From contig JBMYRH010000008.1 of the NCBI GenBank assembly GCA_049602155.1, forward strand, positions 1 through 64,000: a stretch of DNA of 64,000 nt, written 5' to 3'. The notes beneath the pieces are model-generated. The model was not told the origin of the DNA. It made no database searches and saw nothing but the letters and a program-made list of their open reading frames with translations. Every line of letters begins with the position of its first letter. The stretch's first letter is position 1. A program made the translations under genes and the position numbers. The stretch is from JBMYRH01 sp049602155. GTDB lineage: Bacteria > Myxococcota_A > UBA9042 > PHBI01 > JBMYRH01. Shown here one piece after another: positions 7,927-16,625 of the stretch.

Positions 7927-10900
7927 ATGAATCGAATGGAAACAAGGCAGCTCAGCCTGCTCTTTATGGTCAGTGTGTGCGTGGGGTGTGGTCAAGCGGC
8001 AGGGCCCGGGGACGTCATGCTTGGTGACGCGACGCGAGACCTAGTCGAGGACGCGATGGTTACGGCGTCCGGGGGCGATTCCAATCAAGGGGCGGATGGT
8101 TCCTCCGAGCGGGGCCCGTCTACCGATGAGGGCGGGAGTCCAGCCATTGAACCCGAGACCGCCCCATGCGATCCGCCTTTGACCTTCTCGTCAGAGGTCG
8201 TTTATGTGCTGCCATACAGTCTGGCGTTCTTGGTGCCCACCGGGGGGACGGGTGACTATGAGTTTCTGCTGACGGACGACAGCATCGGCTCATTAAGTGC
8301 CTTGACCGGGGCGTTCCTCGCCGGTGCAGAACCGGCGGTCTCTTCTCGTGCGTTTGTGACGGATTTGGGCTGCGTCGGGGTCGCGGAGACGCGCATCGAT
8401 GTGGTCTTTCCGATGGAGGTGGCCCCACGGGAGCCGCAGGTGCCACCGGGCACGTCGATCCCATTTCGGGTAGAGGAAGGCTCTGGCCAGGCGACCTTTG
8501 AGATGGTGGCCAACGTGACCGGTGGAACCCTGGACGGGCAGGACTACGTGGCCGGTGACCTCACCGGCATCGATGTGATTCGTGTGCGGGACACGGAGAC
8601 CGGAGAGGTTGTGTTTGTGTACGTCGACGTTCGTGATGATGCGCTCCTGGTACCTACGACCTGGTGGCCTCAGGTGGCCCTGGGGGAGACGCTGCTCTTC
8701 GAGGTCAATGGAGGCACCGGAGACTTCACGTTCAGCCTGTCAGGGGACGTGGTCTCGTATGAGTCTGGTGTCCTAACTGGGCTCGCGGCTGGCAAGGGTA
8801 CAATTGAGGTGGTCGACGAGATCGCGGGCCTCACCTTGACGCTCCCCGTCGGTGTCAGTGCGCCACTCTCATCACCAGCGAACCGCAGCGGGGACCTGAC
8901 CGATCAGGCTGTGTTCGCTAGCGTTGACCTAGACGGTGACGGTTTCGAAGAACTCATCTGTGGTGTCTCGGAGGCCGACTACGCCGCTCATGATTCGGGA
9001 GGTGTCTACGTCTACCGAGGCGGTGAGGCTGGCGTGCAGGCGATCCCTGAGCGTGTCTATGCGACCGATGATCAGACGGTCCGCGCGGGTACCGCGCTGA
9101 CGGTCGGAGACTTCAATGCAGACGGACTCCCGGATCTCGCGATAGGGGCACCGTTCGCGGATCCCGGAGTGAGCGATGGTGGGGAAGTTCGCATCTATCG
9201 CGGCGTACCAGGAGGGCTCCCTGCGGAGGCGTCGACTCAGACGTTGGGTGGTCCCTTCAGTCGAGATGAACTCGGCAGGACCTTGGTGGCTTGCGACTTC
9301 AACGCTGATGGGATCGATGATCTCGTGGCGATGGCTCAGCAGGGCGAAAACCGAGCCCTGCTGAAGCCCTTCAACGAGCAAGGCGCCGTGCACCTGTTTT
9401 TGGGCCGCGACGAAGAGGGGCTCCCCAGCACGGCGGATCAGATCATCTACGGGCACGTCCTCGTGGAGGGCACCTTGGTTCAACGCAGCGGCCTGCGGTT
9501 GGGGCACTCAGTCGCCGCGGGCGATTTCGATGGGGATGGTGCCTGCGATCTCGCTGTCAGCACGATCAATTGGTCCTTCTCCGAGACACAGGCTAACCGC
9601 GAGGACGGAGGTGTCTTTCTGTACCGAGGGCGTCACGCTGAGGCCGATGAAGAGGGCGGGCTCGATAGCACTCCGTCTCGGATTTGGGCAGCGAACCTGG
9701 AGACCTCAGTCGGGACGCGCTTTGGCTACGAGATCGCGATGGCGGACCTCAATGACGACGGTCTGTCGGATCTCTTGGTCAGCCAGCCCCGTTACAGCGT
9801 GCCAGGGCAGCCGGGGAAGAACCACGGTGCAGTGAACGTGTTCTGGGGGGCTCCGTTAGCCAATCATCCACCGTCGGAGGTGCTACCACCCTCGACAGCC
9901 GCGTGGCGGGGGCTCGGCCCTCAGGCGAACGTGCTCTTCGGACACGATGTCCACATCGCTGATGTCGGCTTAGATGGGGCGCTTGACGTTGTCGTGGCCG
10001 ACCCGCGTGGGGTCAATCAAGACGGAGTCCGGAGCGGGATCATTCATGTGTTTGCCTTCACCCCCGACTCAGGGTTGCCGGACACCCCAACGCAGGAGAT
10101 CGACGGCTTCGAAGCCGGGGACTATTTTGGGACCGCGGTGACGGTTGTAGACGGTGAGATCGCCGTCATGGCGAGCCGTGATGACACCTACGGTCTCGAT
10201 GTAGGGAGCCCCTATGCCGTCGTTGAAGACGAGCTGCTTTCCCTCGACTTCCCAGGGATCGGCACAGGGGATACTTACGGTCAATCAGTCACCTTTACCG
10301 GTGACCTCACGGGGGATGGCTTTGAGGACCTAGCGGTCGGTGTGCCCAAAGAGGACGCGCTCGAGCTCGGGGCCAACGCTGGGGTCGTGATGATCTATCG
10401 TGGCACGTCGACCGGGGTTGAGCCCGAGCCAGCAGCGGTGCTCAAGGGCTTTCGCACACACACGGCCGGGGATCAATTCGGCAAAGGGGTGTTCGATATG
10501 GGCGATGTCGACGGTGACGGCATCTCTGACCTCGGCGTGCTCTCCGGGCTCGAGGAGCTTCCGGGGATCAACGCCTTCGGCGAAGGCTTATTTAACGACG
10601 GCGCCTGTGAGTTTGGGAGCTCGAACGTCGGTGCGCTCTATATCTTCCGAGGCACCAATGATGGTGCACCTCAAGCTGAGCCGGCGTTCATTGTCTACGG
10701 ACTCAAGGCTGGCGCTCGCCTCGATTCCGTCCTTGGTGGCATCGATATTAACGGGGACGGACGGGACGACATCATCGCTGGGAACCCGAGCTATGACGTC
10801 CCAGCAGAGCCGGAGCTCGATGAGAACGGAGAACTTGTCCCTGTCAATGGGCAGGGGGCGGTCGCCGTCTACTTTGGCCAACCCAGCGCCGCCATCGGCA

Positions 10901-11721
10901 CCACGGTCGTCCTCTGCGCACCGGCCGCCATCATTACCGGGCGTCAAAACGCTGGCCGATTGGGCCAAAAGCTGGCCGCGATGGGGGACTTGGATGGCGA
11001 CGGCTGTGACGACTTCGTCGCTTCAGCTGTGAATGAGGAGTACACCGGTATGCTGGAGGGTGGTCTTCACCTGATCCGCGGCTGGGGTAAAGCTGGGTGT
11101 CCGGATGCACCTCGGGTCTCCGTGTTTGCTCCCGGGATCGACGGCGTGCAGTCCGGGGCAAGGCTCACAGGGGGCATGGATGTGGATGGCGACGCTGTGC
11201 CTGATCTTGTGATGGCAAACGCGAACTTTACGGCGAACTTGATTCAGCAGGGCATGATTTGGTTGGTGTCGGGTGCCTACATGGCCGGGGCGCCGACCTT
11301 TGGACAGGGCGAGTGGACACTCGCAGATGTGAACCCAATGTGGCCTTTTGATGTCCCGGCCCAGGTCTACCGTCAGGCTGGCCCGACGACGCGGGCTCGC
11401 TTTGGCTCAAGCCTTGCGCTGCTCGGTCCGCAAGATGGGACGGGACCTGCGCAGGTCATCGTAGGTGCCCCTTTTGGCGCGGAGTCAGGCATCTTCGCCG
11501 GTGGCAGCGCCTATGCGCTGACGTTCACAGCTGAGGTTGGGTTCTCCAAGCAGCCGAAGATGAGCTTCGGCGGCGAGTCCACTCGGGCCCTCTCGCAGCT
11601 TGGGGCCTCAGTTGCCACGGGCCCTGTTGGAGGCAAGAGCATGGTGGTCGTCGGCGGGCCTGGCTCTAGCGCTGTCACTGTCGATAATGGTGCGGCTTAC
11701 GTCTTCGACCTGAGCCCTTGA
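7927..11721 (+). CDS. Large FG-GAP repeat (integrin-alpha-like) lipoprotein
   Basis: A 1264-residue lipoprotein with lipobox 'CVGC' near residue 22 and an Asp/Gly/Ser-rich linker. Residues of about 80-310 form two or three beta-rich, Ig-like segments with repeated Gly-Thr-Gly-Asp turns ('PTGGTGDYEF', 'VNGGTGDFTF'). From about residue 330 to the end there are about a dozen FG-GAP/VCBS-type repeats, each with a calcium-binding-loop signature: for example 'DLDGDGFEELICG', 'DFNADGLPDLAIG', 'DFDGDGACDLAVS', 'DLTGDGFEDLAVG', 'DINGDGRDDIIAG' and 'DLDGDGCDDFVAS'. This predicts one or two beta-propellers displayed from the outer membrane, as in adhesion or surface-recognition proteins of Myxococcota. 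It is monocistronic between convergent and divergent neighbours and probably leaderless (TAGACT six bases before ATG). Ligand unknown. Confidence 0.9.
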   Translation: MNRMETRQLSLLFMVSVCVGCGQAAGPGDVMLGDATRDLVEDAMVTASGGDSNQGADGSSERGPSTDEGGSPAIEPETAPCDPPLTFSSEVVYVLPYSLAFLVPTGGTGDYEFLLTDDSIGSLSALTGAFLAGAEPAVSSRAFVTDLGCVGVAETRIDVVFPMEVAPREPQVPPGTSIPFRVEEGSGQATFEMVANVTGGTLDGQDYVAGDLTGIDVIRVRDTETGEVVFVYVDVRDDALLVPTTWWPQVALGETLLFEVNGGTGDFTFSLSGDVVSYESGVLTGLAAGKGTIEVVDEIAGLTLTLPVGVSAPLSSPANRSGDLTDQAVFASVDLDGDGFEELICGVSEADYAAHDSGGVYVYRGGEAGVQAIPERVYATDDQTVRAGTALTVGDFNADGLPDLAIGAPFADPGVSDGGEVRIYRGVPGGLPAEASTQTLGGPFSRDELGRTLVACDFNADGIDDLVAMAQQGENRALLKPFNEQGAVHLFLGRDEEGLPSTADQIIYGHVLVEGTLVQRSGLRLGHSVAAGDFDGDGACDLAVSTINWSFSETQANREDGGVFLYRGRHAEADEEGGLDSTPSRIWAANLETSVGTRFGYEIAMADLNDDGLSDLLVSQPRYSVPGQPGKNHGAVNVFWGAPLANHPPSEVLPPSTAAWRGLGPQANVLFGHDVHIADVGLDGALDVVVADPRGVNQDGVRSGIIHVFAFTPDSGLPDTPTQEIDGFEAGDYFGTAVTVVDGEIAVMASRDDTYGLDVGSPYAVVEDELLSLDFPGIGTGDTYGQSVTFTGDLTGDGFEDLAVGVPKEDALELGANAGVVMIYRGTSTGVEPEPAAVLKGFRTHTAGDQFGKGVFDMGDVDGDGISDLGVLSGLEELPGINAFGEGLFNDGACEFGSSNVGALYIFRGTNDGAPQAEPAFIVYGLKAGARLDSVLGGIDINGDGRDDIIAGNPSYDVPAEPELDENGELVPVNGQGAVAVYFGQPSAAIGTTVVLCAPAAIITGRQNAGRLGQKLAAMGDLDGDGCDDFVASAVNEEYTGMLEGGLHLIRGWGKAGCPDAPRVSVFAPGIDGVQSGARLTGGMDVDGDAVPDLVMANANFTANLIQQGMIWLVSGAYMAGAPTFGQGEWTLADVNPMWPFDVPAQVYRQAGPTTRARFGSSLALLGPQDGTGPAQVIVGAPFGAESGIFAGGSAYALTFTAEVGFSKQPKMSFGGESTRALSQLGASVATGPVGGKSMVVVGGPGSSAVTVDNGAAYVFDLSP

Positions 11722-11740
11722 GTGCGGCTCTAAGTCACGA

Positions 11741-12520
11741 TCAATGCTGACAGACCGGTCCCGCGGCTGTGACGATATCGCGCACTGAGATCGTATCGAG
11801 CTTCTGGTTGTAGAACTCGCATATCTCGCCCTCGTTGGAGACGACCAAGAAGAGGGGGAGGTTGACGCCGACTTGTCGGACAAAGCCTTGCGGGAGCATC
11901 CCTAGGTGGCCGTCGTCTTTGTGCCAGAGCGGGTACAGCCACTTCGATGCCTTTTGGTGGCTACGGACCAGCGCGAGATCGTCGATCGCGACGCTGACTA
12001 GGTCGACTCCCTTGCGCTGCAGCATGCGCTGCATGTGGCGAAGGTGCTCTAGCTCTTCGTCGCTGATGCAGGGGACGCACCATGTCGCCCAGAAGGCTAC
12101 GACGTAGCCTTGAAACCCCTCCACATGGCGCTTCAATCGGCGCTTTTTGGGCTTCGCACCTGGGTACTCAAGGTAGGAGCCCTCCCAGAGGGTCACCGTC
12201 CGATCTGCGGTGTTGAGGCGCTGAAGTTTCTGCGACTTGAGGTTCGCCAAGCCCGTGCGTTGCTCGATGGGGCCCAAGCGCGAGCGCAACATTCCCATCT
12301 CTGTCTTGAGCCCGGCGAGATCCTCGGCGAGCCGGGGGACTTGGTCGGCGGCGTGCCGCAGGACACGATGCTCCTCCTCGGTCAGCACGACGGTGCCAGG
12401 GCGCTCGTCATGGACGTGAGAGGATGTGGCGCACGAGCCGCTCATGATGCCGAATATCACCGCGAACAGCGCAAAGGTCAGTGTGTCACGCCTGCATTGA
12501 GGCACCTCAGGCAGGCGCAT
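11741..12520 (-). CDS. Thioredoxin-like (TlpA/redoxin family) lipoprotein
   Basis: A 259-residue protein. ATG 12520 shares its A with the stop codon of the upstream OmpA-like gene (TGATG); an ATG nine bases earlier is also possible. An N-terminal hydrophobic segment ends in the lipobox 'MSGSC' (Cys30). Residues 40-100 are helical and probably coiled coil. The thioredoxin-fold domain follows, with the redox motif WCVPC at 147-151 ('AFWATWCVPC'), a cis-Pro-type segment ('GVNLPLFLVV') and two extra C-terminal cysteines. The family reduces or isomerises disulfides or delivers reductant in the periplasm. Coupling to a Cys-rich OmpA-like lipoprotein points to a dedicated client. Family assignment is strong; redox direction is not visible. 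Confidence 0.88.
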   Translation of the reverse strand: MRLPEVPQCRRDTLTFALFAVIFGIMSGSCATSSHVHDERPGTVVLTEEEHRVLRHAADQVPRLAEDLAGLKTEMGMLRSRLGPIEQRTGLANLKSQKLQRLNTADRTVTLWEGSYLEYPGAKPKKRRLKRHVEGFQGYVVAFWATWCVPCISDEELEHLRHMQRMLQRKGVDLVSVAIDDLALVRSHQKASKWLYPLWHKDDGHLGMLPQGFVRQVGVNLPLFLVVSNEGEICEFYNQKLDTISVRDIVTAAGPVCQH

Positions 12521-13308
12521 CAGTTGCACGGGTAAGCGAACACAAAGGCGCTGCGGTTCGCTTGCTTCACAGAGAGCTTTCGCTTGCTGCTCAGTCGCTC
12601 TGCGTCGAGGTCGGTCAGGTACATCTTCTCGTGGCCGTAGGTGATGTAGCCGACGCGGTCCTTGTTCATCCCAAGCTCGTCAACGATGAAGGCCCGCGAT
12701 GACTCGGCGCGACCCAGCGCATACTCAAGGTTCTTCCGCCAAAGACCATCGCGGCTCGCGCGGCCCACGATGATGATGTAGCCCGCCTCGGCCCCAAGCG
12801 ACTCCAGGAAGGCCTGAAGGTTGATCTTATCTTTCTTGTCGAGCTTGCTTTCCCGAGCTCGGAAGGTCACCAGCGTGTGAGGGAGGCGCTGGATGAGCGT
12901 CATGTACTGAGTGCGGCTGAGCAGCTGAGCTTGGTCGACCTGTTTGCATTGGCCTTGGTGACACGCCGCCACGATCTCGTCGACGTGACCCGTGAAGTCC
13001 GTATCGGAGCAGAACATCTCGCGTGCTTCCTTGGCGGTACGATGTGGGCTGCATGCGTGGTGATCATCGTGATCGACACAGATCACATTGAGGCGTCGGC
13101 GCAACTCGTCTGTGTTCTCTTGCAGATCAATCAGCTGCTCAGTGGCTTGCAGGAGCTGCCGTGTCTTTGTCTCGTATTCTAGCAGGGAGACCATGTTGGG
13201 ATCGGACTCAGGCTCAGGCGGTGGCGGGGGCGGTGCCACCGGAGCCGTCGCGCAGGCGGTGAATGAGAGGCCGACAAGCAAGATGAGGAGCGTACGCAGA
13301 TTCGACAT
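12520..13308 (-). CDS. Cys-rich OmpA-like lipoprotein
   Basis: A 262-residue lipoprotein. ATG 13308 is preceded by GGAG and gives a signal peptide with lipobox 'FTAC' (Cys19), so the longer upstream frame is rejected. A Pro-rich linker and a short coiled coil follow. The middle segment carries a His/Cys cluster ('CVDHDDHHAC', 'MFCSD', 'AACHQGQC'). The C-terminal part, 'IIVGRASRDGLWRKNLEYALGRAESSRAFI...', fits the OmpA-like peptidoglycan-binding fold (strand, Asp, then the N..L...RA helix), and the protein ends with 'AYPCN'. It probably ties the outer membrane to peptidoglycan. At least seven cysteines in the mature protein are unusual for OmpA-like proteins and fit the coupled thioredoxin gene downstream. 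Confidence 0.82.
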   Translation of the reverse strand: MSNLRTLLILLVGLSFTACATAPVAPPPPPPEPESDPNMVSLLEYETKTRQLLQATEQLIDLQENTDELRRRLNVICVDHDDHHACSPHRTAKEAREMFCSDTDFTGHVDEIVAACHQGQCKQVDQAQLLSRTQYMTLIQRLPHTLVTFRARESKLDKKDKINLQAFLESLGAEAGYIIIVGRASRDGLWRKNLEYALGRAESSRAFIVDELGMNKDRVGYITYGHEKMYLTDLDAERLSSKRKLSVKQANRSAFVFAYPCN

Positions 13309-13416
13309 GATGTCTCCGGCAGGAGCCCTGCGAGTTTGGTCGCTTTGGACGTGTGATGTGGTCGAGGACATCGGAGTTGGTTACCCTCCGTGTCGTTCAT
13401 GCCACGGAGAAACACG

Positions 13417-14817
13417 ATGCCCGACCAGCTGTCTATCACGAATCCTTGGAACGGCGACACTGTGCTGACGCTGGAACTCGATGATATCGCGGCCATCGAA
13501 CGCAAAGTTCGTTACGCTAAAGAGCGGTCTCAGTCTTGGAGAAAGACGCCTTTGGCGGAGCGAATTTTACTGGTCCAACGCTTCATCGAGGTCGCCCTCG
13601 AAGATCGCCAGGATATCGCCCTGAGCATCACGCGCCAGATGGGGAAACCCATCTCCGAGGGGCTCGGTGAGGTGGCCACGATGGTCGCTCGCGCGCGGAT
13701 GATGATCGACCTGGCTCCCGATGCCTTGGCAGACCAACACGTCGCGCTGGGCGACGGCATCCATCGCCGCATCGCGCGGGACCCTCTCGGTGTCGTCGTG
13801 GACATCGCGGCTTGGAACTACCCCCTGCTTATCGCGGTGAACGTTGTCGTGCCCGCCATCCTGGCGGGGAACACCGTGTTGCTCAAGCACGCCAGTCAGA
13901 CGGCAGGGATCGGCCTGTGGTTCGAGGAGACCTTCAAGCGCGCAGGGGCCCCCGAAGGGCTCGTGACCGCTGTGACGGTCCGTGGACGAGACGCGTCGAC
14001 GCTCGTGCAACATCCCGATGTCGATGGCCTGTTCTTCACAGGCTCGGTCGAGGCTGGAAGGCAGGTCTATGCAGATGTGGGAACGCGGCCACAGGGGTTT
14101 ATCGACGCTGGGTTCGAGCTCGGGGGCAAAGACCCGGCTTACGTACGGGAGGATATGCCCCTGGACATCGTGGTCCCGAACCTGGTCGAGGGGGCTTTTT
14201 ATAACGCAGGGCAGTCATGCTGCGCCGTCGAGCGCATCTATGTGCACCGCAGCCGCTATGAGGCCTTTGTCTCGGCCTATGTCGAGGCCGCCAAGGGCTG
14301 GGTGATCGCGGATCCGGAGCAGCCGGACACGAGCCTGGGGGCGCTCGCGACCCCCGAGACCATCCCTATCCTTGAGGCTCAGGTACAGGACGCCGTCTCG
14401 CGCGGCGGGAGGCTCCTCTTAGGTGGCTCAAGAGCCGAGGGCACGGGGTGGTGCTGGCCCGCGACGGTCATCGCAGACGCCAACCATGAGATGTCGCTGA
14501 TGCGTGAGGAGAGCTTCGGGCCAATTATCGGCATCATGCCGGTGAATGATGACGAGCACGCTGTCGAGCTGATGAATGACACGGTCTTTGGGCTGACCGC
14601 CTCGGTGTGGACCGCCGACCATGACGTCGGGGCGGCGTTAGCCCGGCGCGTCCGCGCTGGGACGGTGTTCGTGAATCGATGTGATTACGTGGATCCGAGC
14701 CTCCCTTGGACGGGCTTTGGTGACACAGGCAAGGGCATCTCGTTGTCCGCGCTAGCCTACGATCAGCTGACTAAGCCGCGGGGGGTGCATGTCCGACCGC
14801 TCGCGCTGATGCGGTGA
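13417..14817 (+). CDS. NAD(P)-dependent aldehyde dehydrogenase
   Basis: A 466-residue enzyme of the aldehyde dehydrogenase superfamily, cytoplasmic. ATG 13417 has GGAGA seven bases upstream and yields a standard N-terminus ('ITNPWNGDTV'). Visible hallmarks are 'AAWNYPLLIAVNVVVPAILAG' (Asn133, oxyanion hole), 'LLKHASQTA' for cofactor binding, 'FTGSVEAGR' (Rossmann loop), the general base Glu234 in 'FELGGKDP', the nucleophile Cys268 in 'NAGQSCCA', and the late 'REESFGPI' motif. The length is usual for the family. It belongs to the broad ALDH class that includes succinate-semialdehyde and related dehydrogenases; I cannot fix the substrate. It is a single gene diverging from the OmpA-like operon and is followed by a kinase gene with its own promoter. 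Confidence 0.93.
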   Translation: MPDQLSITNPWNGDTVLTLELDDIAAIERKVRYAKERSQSWRKTPLAERILLVQRFIEVALEDRQDIALSITRQMGKPISEGLGEVATMVARARMMIDLAPDALADQHVALGDGIHRRIARDPLGVVVDIAAWNYPLLIAVNVVVPAILAGNTVLLKHASQTAGIGLWFEETFKRAGAPEGLVTAVTVRGRDASTLVQHPDVDGLFFTGSVEAGRQVYADVGTRPQGFIDAGFELGGKDPAYVREDMPLDIVVPNLVEGAFYNAGQSCCAVERIYVHRSRYEAFVSAYVEAAKGWVIADPEQPDTSLGALATPETIPILEAQVQDAVSRGGRLLLGGSRAEGTGWCWPATVIADANHEMSLMREESFGPIIGIMPVNDDEHAVELMNDTVFGLTASVWTADHDVGAALARRVRAGTVFVNRCDYVDPSLPWTGFGDTGKGISLSALAYDQLTKPRGVHVRPLALMR

Positions 14818-14856
14818 GCAGCTGTGACGAGATGAGGGCCACGGGGTTCGCTGTGC

Positions 14857-14887
14857 TTGGCATCGGGGGGCTGGCGCGTGCTAGGCT
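14857..14887 (+). promoter_or_regulatory. Candidate promoter for the kinase gene
   Basis: TTGGCA (14857-14862), a 19-base spacer and TAGGCT (14882-14887). The surrounding GGGGCTGGC and GCTAG(A/G)CT elements are shared with the promoter at 7893-7920. The predicted transcript would begin close to a GTG at 14895 that opens a seven-codon reading frame ending on the kinase start codon. Confidence 0.4.
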
Positions 14888-14914
14888 CCTGCCGGTGAAT
14901 GGAGACCTCCCCGC

Positions 14915-16558
14915 GTGACTGAGTCAATGCTCCACCTGATCGGCGAGACCTTCGATGACCGCTTCCGAATTGAGAAGCTCATCGGTAAGGGCGGGATGGG
15001 GGCCGTGTTCTTGGCGCGCCACCTCCTCATGGACAAGCCGGTCGCGCTGAAGGTGCTCTCACGTCACCTCTCTGAAGACGACAATCAAGTCACGCGCTTC
15101 AACCAAGAGGCACAGAACTCAAGTCGCTTGAGGCACCCGAACACGATCCGCGTCTTTGACTTCGGGCGCGCGGAGCAGGGGCATCTCTACCTTGCGATGG
15201 AGTACTTGGAAGGACTTGAACTCTCGAAGGTGTTGAAGCGAGACGCGCCACTGCCGGCGGAGCGTGCGATTCACATCCTCCGACAGATCGCGAAGTCGAT
15301 GGCAGAGGCCCACAATATTGGCTTGATCCATCGAGACGTGAAGCCGGACAACATCTTCCTGTCGAACGTGTACGGAGAGCGTGACTTCGTGAAGGTGCTC
15401 GACTTTGGGATCGCCAAGGTGGTCAACGATGAAGACCTCGCCAACCTGACGCAGACCGGCTTCATCTGCGGTACGCCGACTTACCTGGCGCCCGAGATCG
15501 CGATGGGGACGTCCATCACGCCGGCCACCGACATCTACTCGATCGGGGTGGTGGCATACCAGATGCTGACGGGGCGGGCCCCCTTTCGAGCGGACACGCC
15601 CATCGCGGTGGTGATGAAGCATATTCATGATCCCGTGCCACCGTTTGCGCCGGATCACCCTGGACCATTGCGTTTGCAGCAGCTGTGTCTTGAGATGCTC
15701 TCGAAGGATCCATCCGGACGACCTGCGACGGCAGATGTCCTCCTCGAGCGCTTGGACACGGTGTTGACCCCTAGTGGTGTGGGGCGCGCAACATTGAGCG
15801 CGCCACCTCCGCTCCCCCCCGGCAGTCTTCAGGAGGTGTCGACGACGCAGGTGGAGTCTGTGGGTGAACTGGGGATGGAGACTATGCACGGTGAGGGGCC
15901 GTTGACCCCGGAGCAGAGGAACGCGCAGACGAGCGCCATCCCTAGTCCGCGCGGCGTCGAGCCGCAGGTCTCTGCATGGAGCGGCTCCGGGCGGCTTTGG
16001 GTCGCTGCTTTGACGGGGTGTGCAGTCGTGGCAGCGATCCTGGCGTGGCCCGGTGAGGTGCCTCGGGGCGAGGCCACTCCTGCGGCTGTCGTCCGGGAGG
16101 CCACGGAGCCCCTGCCAGCCACGGTGAAGCCACCAAAAGCACAGCCCGCTGCGCCCACGGTTGTGGGGGCAGAGCCTGCCACTATGGCTGAGGTGGCGCC
16201 AGAGGAAGAGCCGCTCTCCATCGTCGTGCTTGGCACGGTGCCTATTGGCGCTGAGGTCTACGACGGTGATGTGCGGCTCGGTGTGACCCCTATGGCAGTG
16301 GAGGTCAAAGCCAAGGGGGGGGCGCCTCGCCAGGTGACCGTGCGCCTAGAGGGCCACCAAGAGCAGACGCTGGTCGTAGACGGCAGTAAAGCGATGATTG
16401 AGATCACGCTCGAGCGGTCAACCGTGTCGCTGAAGGGGAAGAAGGATGGCGCACGTAAAGCGAAGTCACGTGCGACGAAGCCTCGAACCAAGCCGAAGAA
16501 AGGGAGCGAGCGCACGGGAACGCGGCGGAACCGCTGGAAGGATTTCGAAGCGCGCTGA
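14915..16558 (+). CDS. Membrane Ser/Thr protein kinase (PknB-type) with PEGA domain
   Basis: A 547-residue Hanks-type kinase. GTG 14915 is about ten bases after a GGAG; ATG 14927 is an alternative. The catalytic domain (about 17-285) is complete: glycine loop 'IGKGGMGAVF', Lys46 in 'VALKVL', catalytic 'HRDVKPDN' (Asp141), 'DFGIAKV' (163-169) and 'YLAPEIA'. A linker, one membrane segment (about 361-379), a Pro/Ala-rich stretch and a PEGA domain ('GAEVYDGDVRLGVTP', about 430-495) follow, ending in a Lys/Arg-rich tail. The kinase thus faces the cytoplasm and the PEGA domain the periplasm. This architecture is typical of Myxococcota. The next gene also carries a PEGA-like domain, which suggests linked envelope signalling. 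Confidence 0.92.
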   Translation: MTESMLHLIGETFDDRFRIEKLIGKGGMGAVFLARHLLMDKPVALKVLSRHLSEDDNQVTRFNQEAQNSSRLRHPNTIRVFDFGRAEQGHLYLAMEYLEGLELSKVLKRDAPLPAERAIHILRQIAKSMAEAHNIGLIHRDVKPDNIFLSNVYGERDFVKVLDFGIAKVVNDEDLANLTQTGFICGTPTYLAPEIAMGTSITPATDIYSIGVVAYQMLTGRAPFRADTPIAVVMKHIHDPVPPFAPDHPGPLRLQQLCLEMLSKDPSGRPATADVLLERLDTVLTPSGVGRATLSAPPPLPPGSLQEVSTTQVESVGELGMETMHGEGPLTPEQRNAQTSAIPSPRGVEPQVSAWSGSGRLWVAALTGCAVVAAILAWPGEVPRGEATPAAVVREATEPLPATVKPPKAQPAAPTVVGAEPATMAEVAPEEEPLSIVVLGTVPIGAEVYDGDVRLGVTPMAVEVKAKGGAPRQVTVRLEGHQEQTLVVDGSKAMIEITLERSTVSLKGKKDGARKAKSRATKPRTKPKKGSERTGTRRNRWKDFEAR

Positions 16559-16591
16559 GCGCTCGTGTGATGCTGCCGAGAGGTGCCTCGT

Positions 16592-16619
16592 TTGACAGGG
16601 TACGGGTTCGTCTTATCGT
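16592..16619 (+). promoter_or_regulatory. Candidate promoter with leaderless start
   Basis: Perfect TTGACA (16592-16597), 16-base spacer, TATCGT (16614-16619). Exactly six bases lie between the box and the GTG at 16626, and there is no ribosome binding site. Confidence 0.55.
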
Positions 16620-16625
16620 GGTGGC

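Noticed and set aside
15119..15889. 256-codon open frame on the minus strand inside the kinase gene
   Set aside because: His/Arg-rich antisense of a complete Hanks-type kinase domain.
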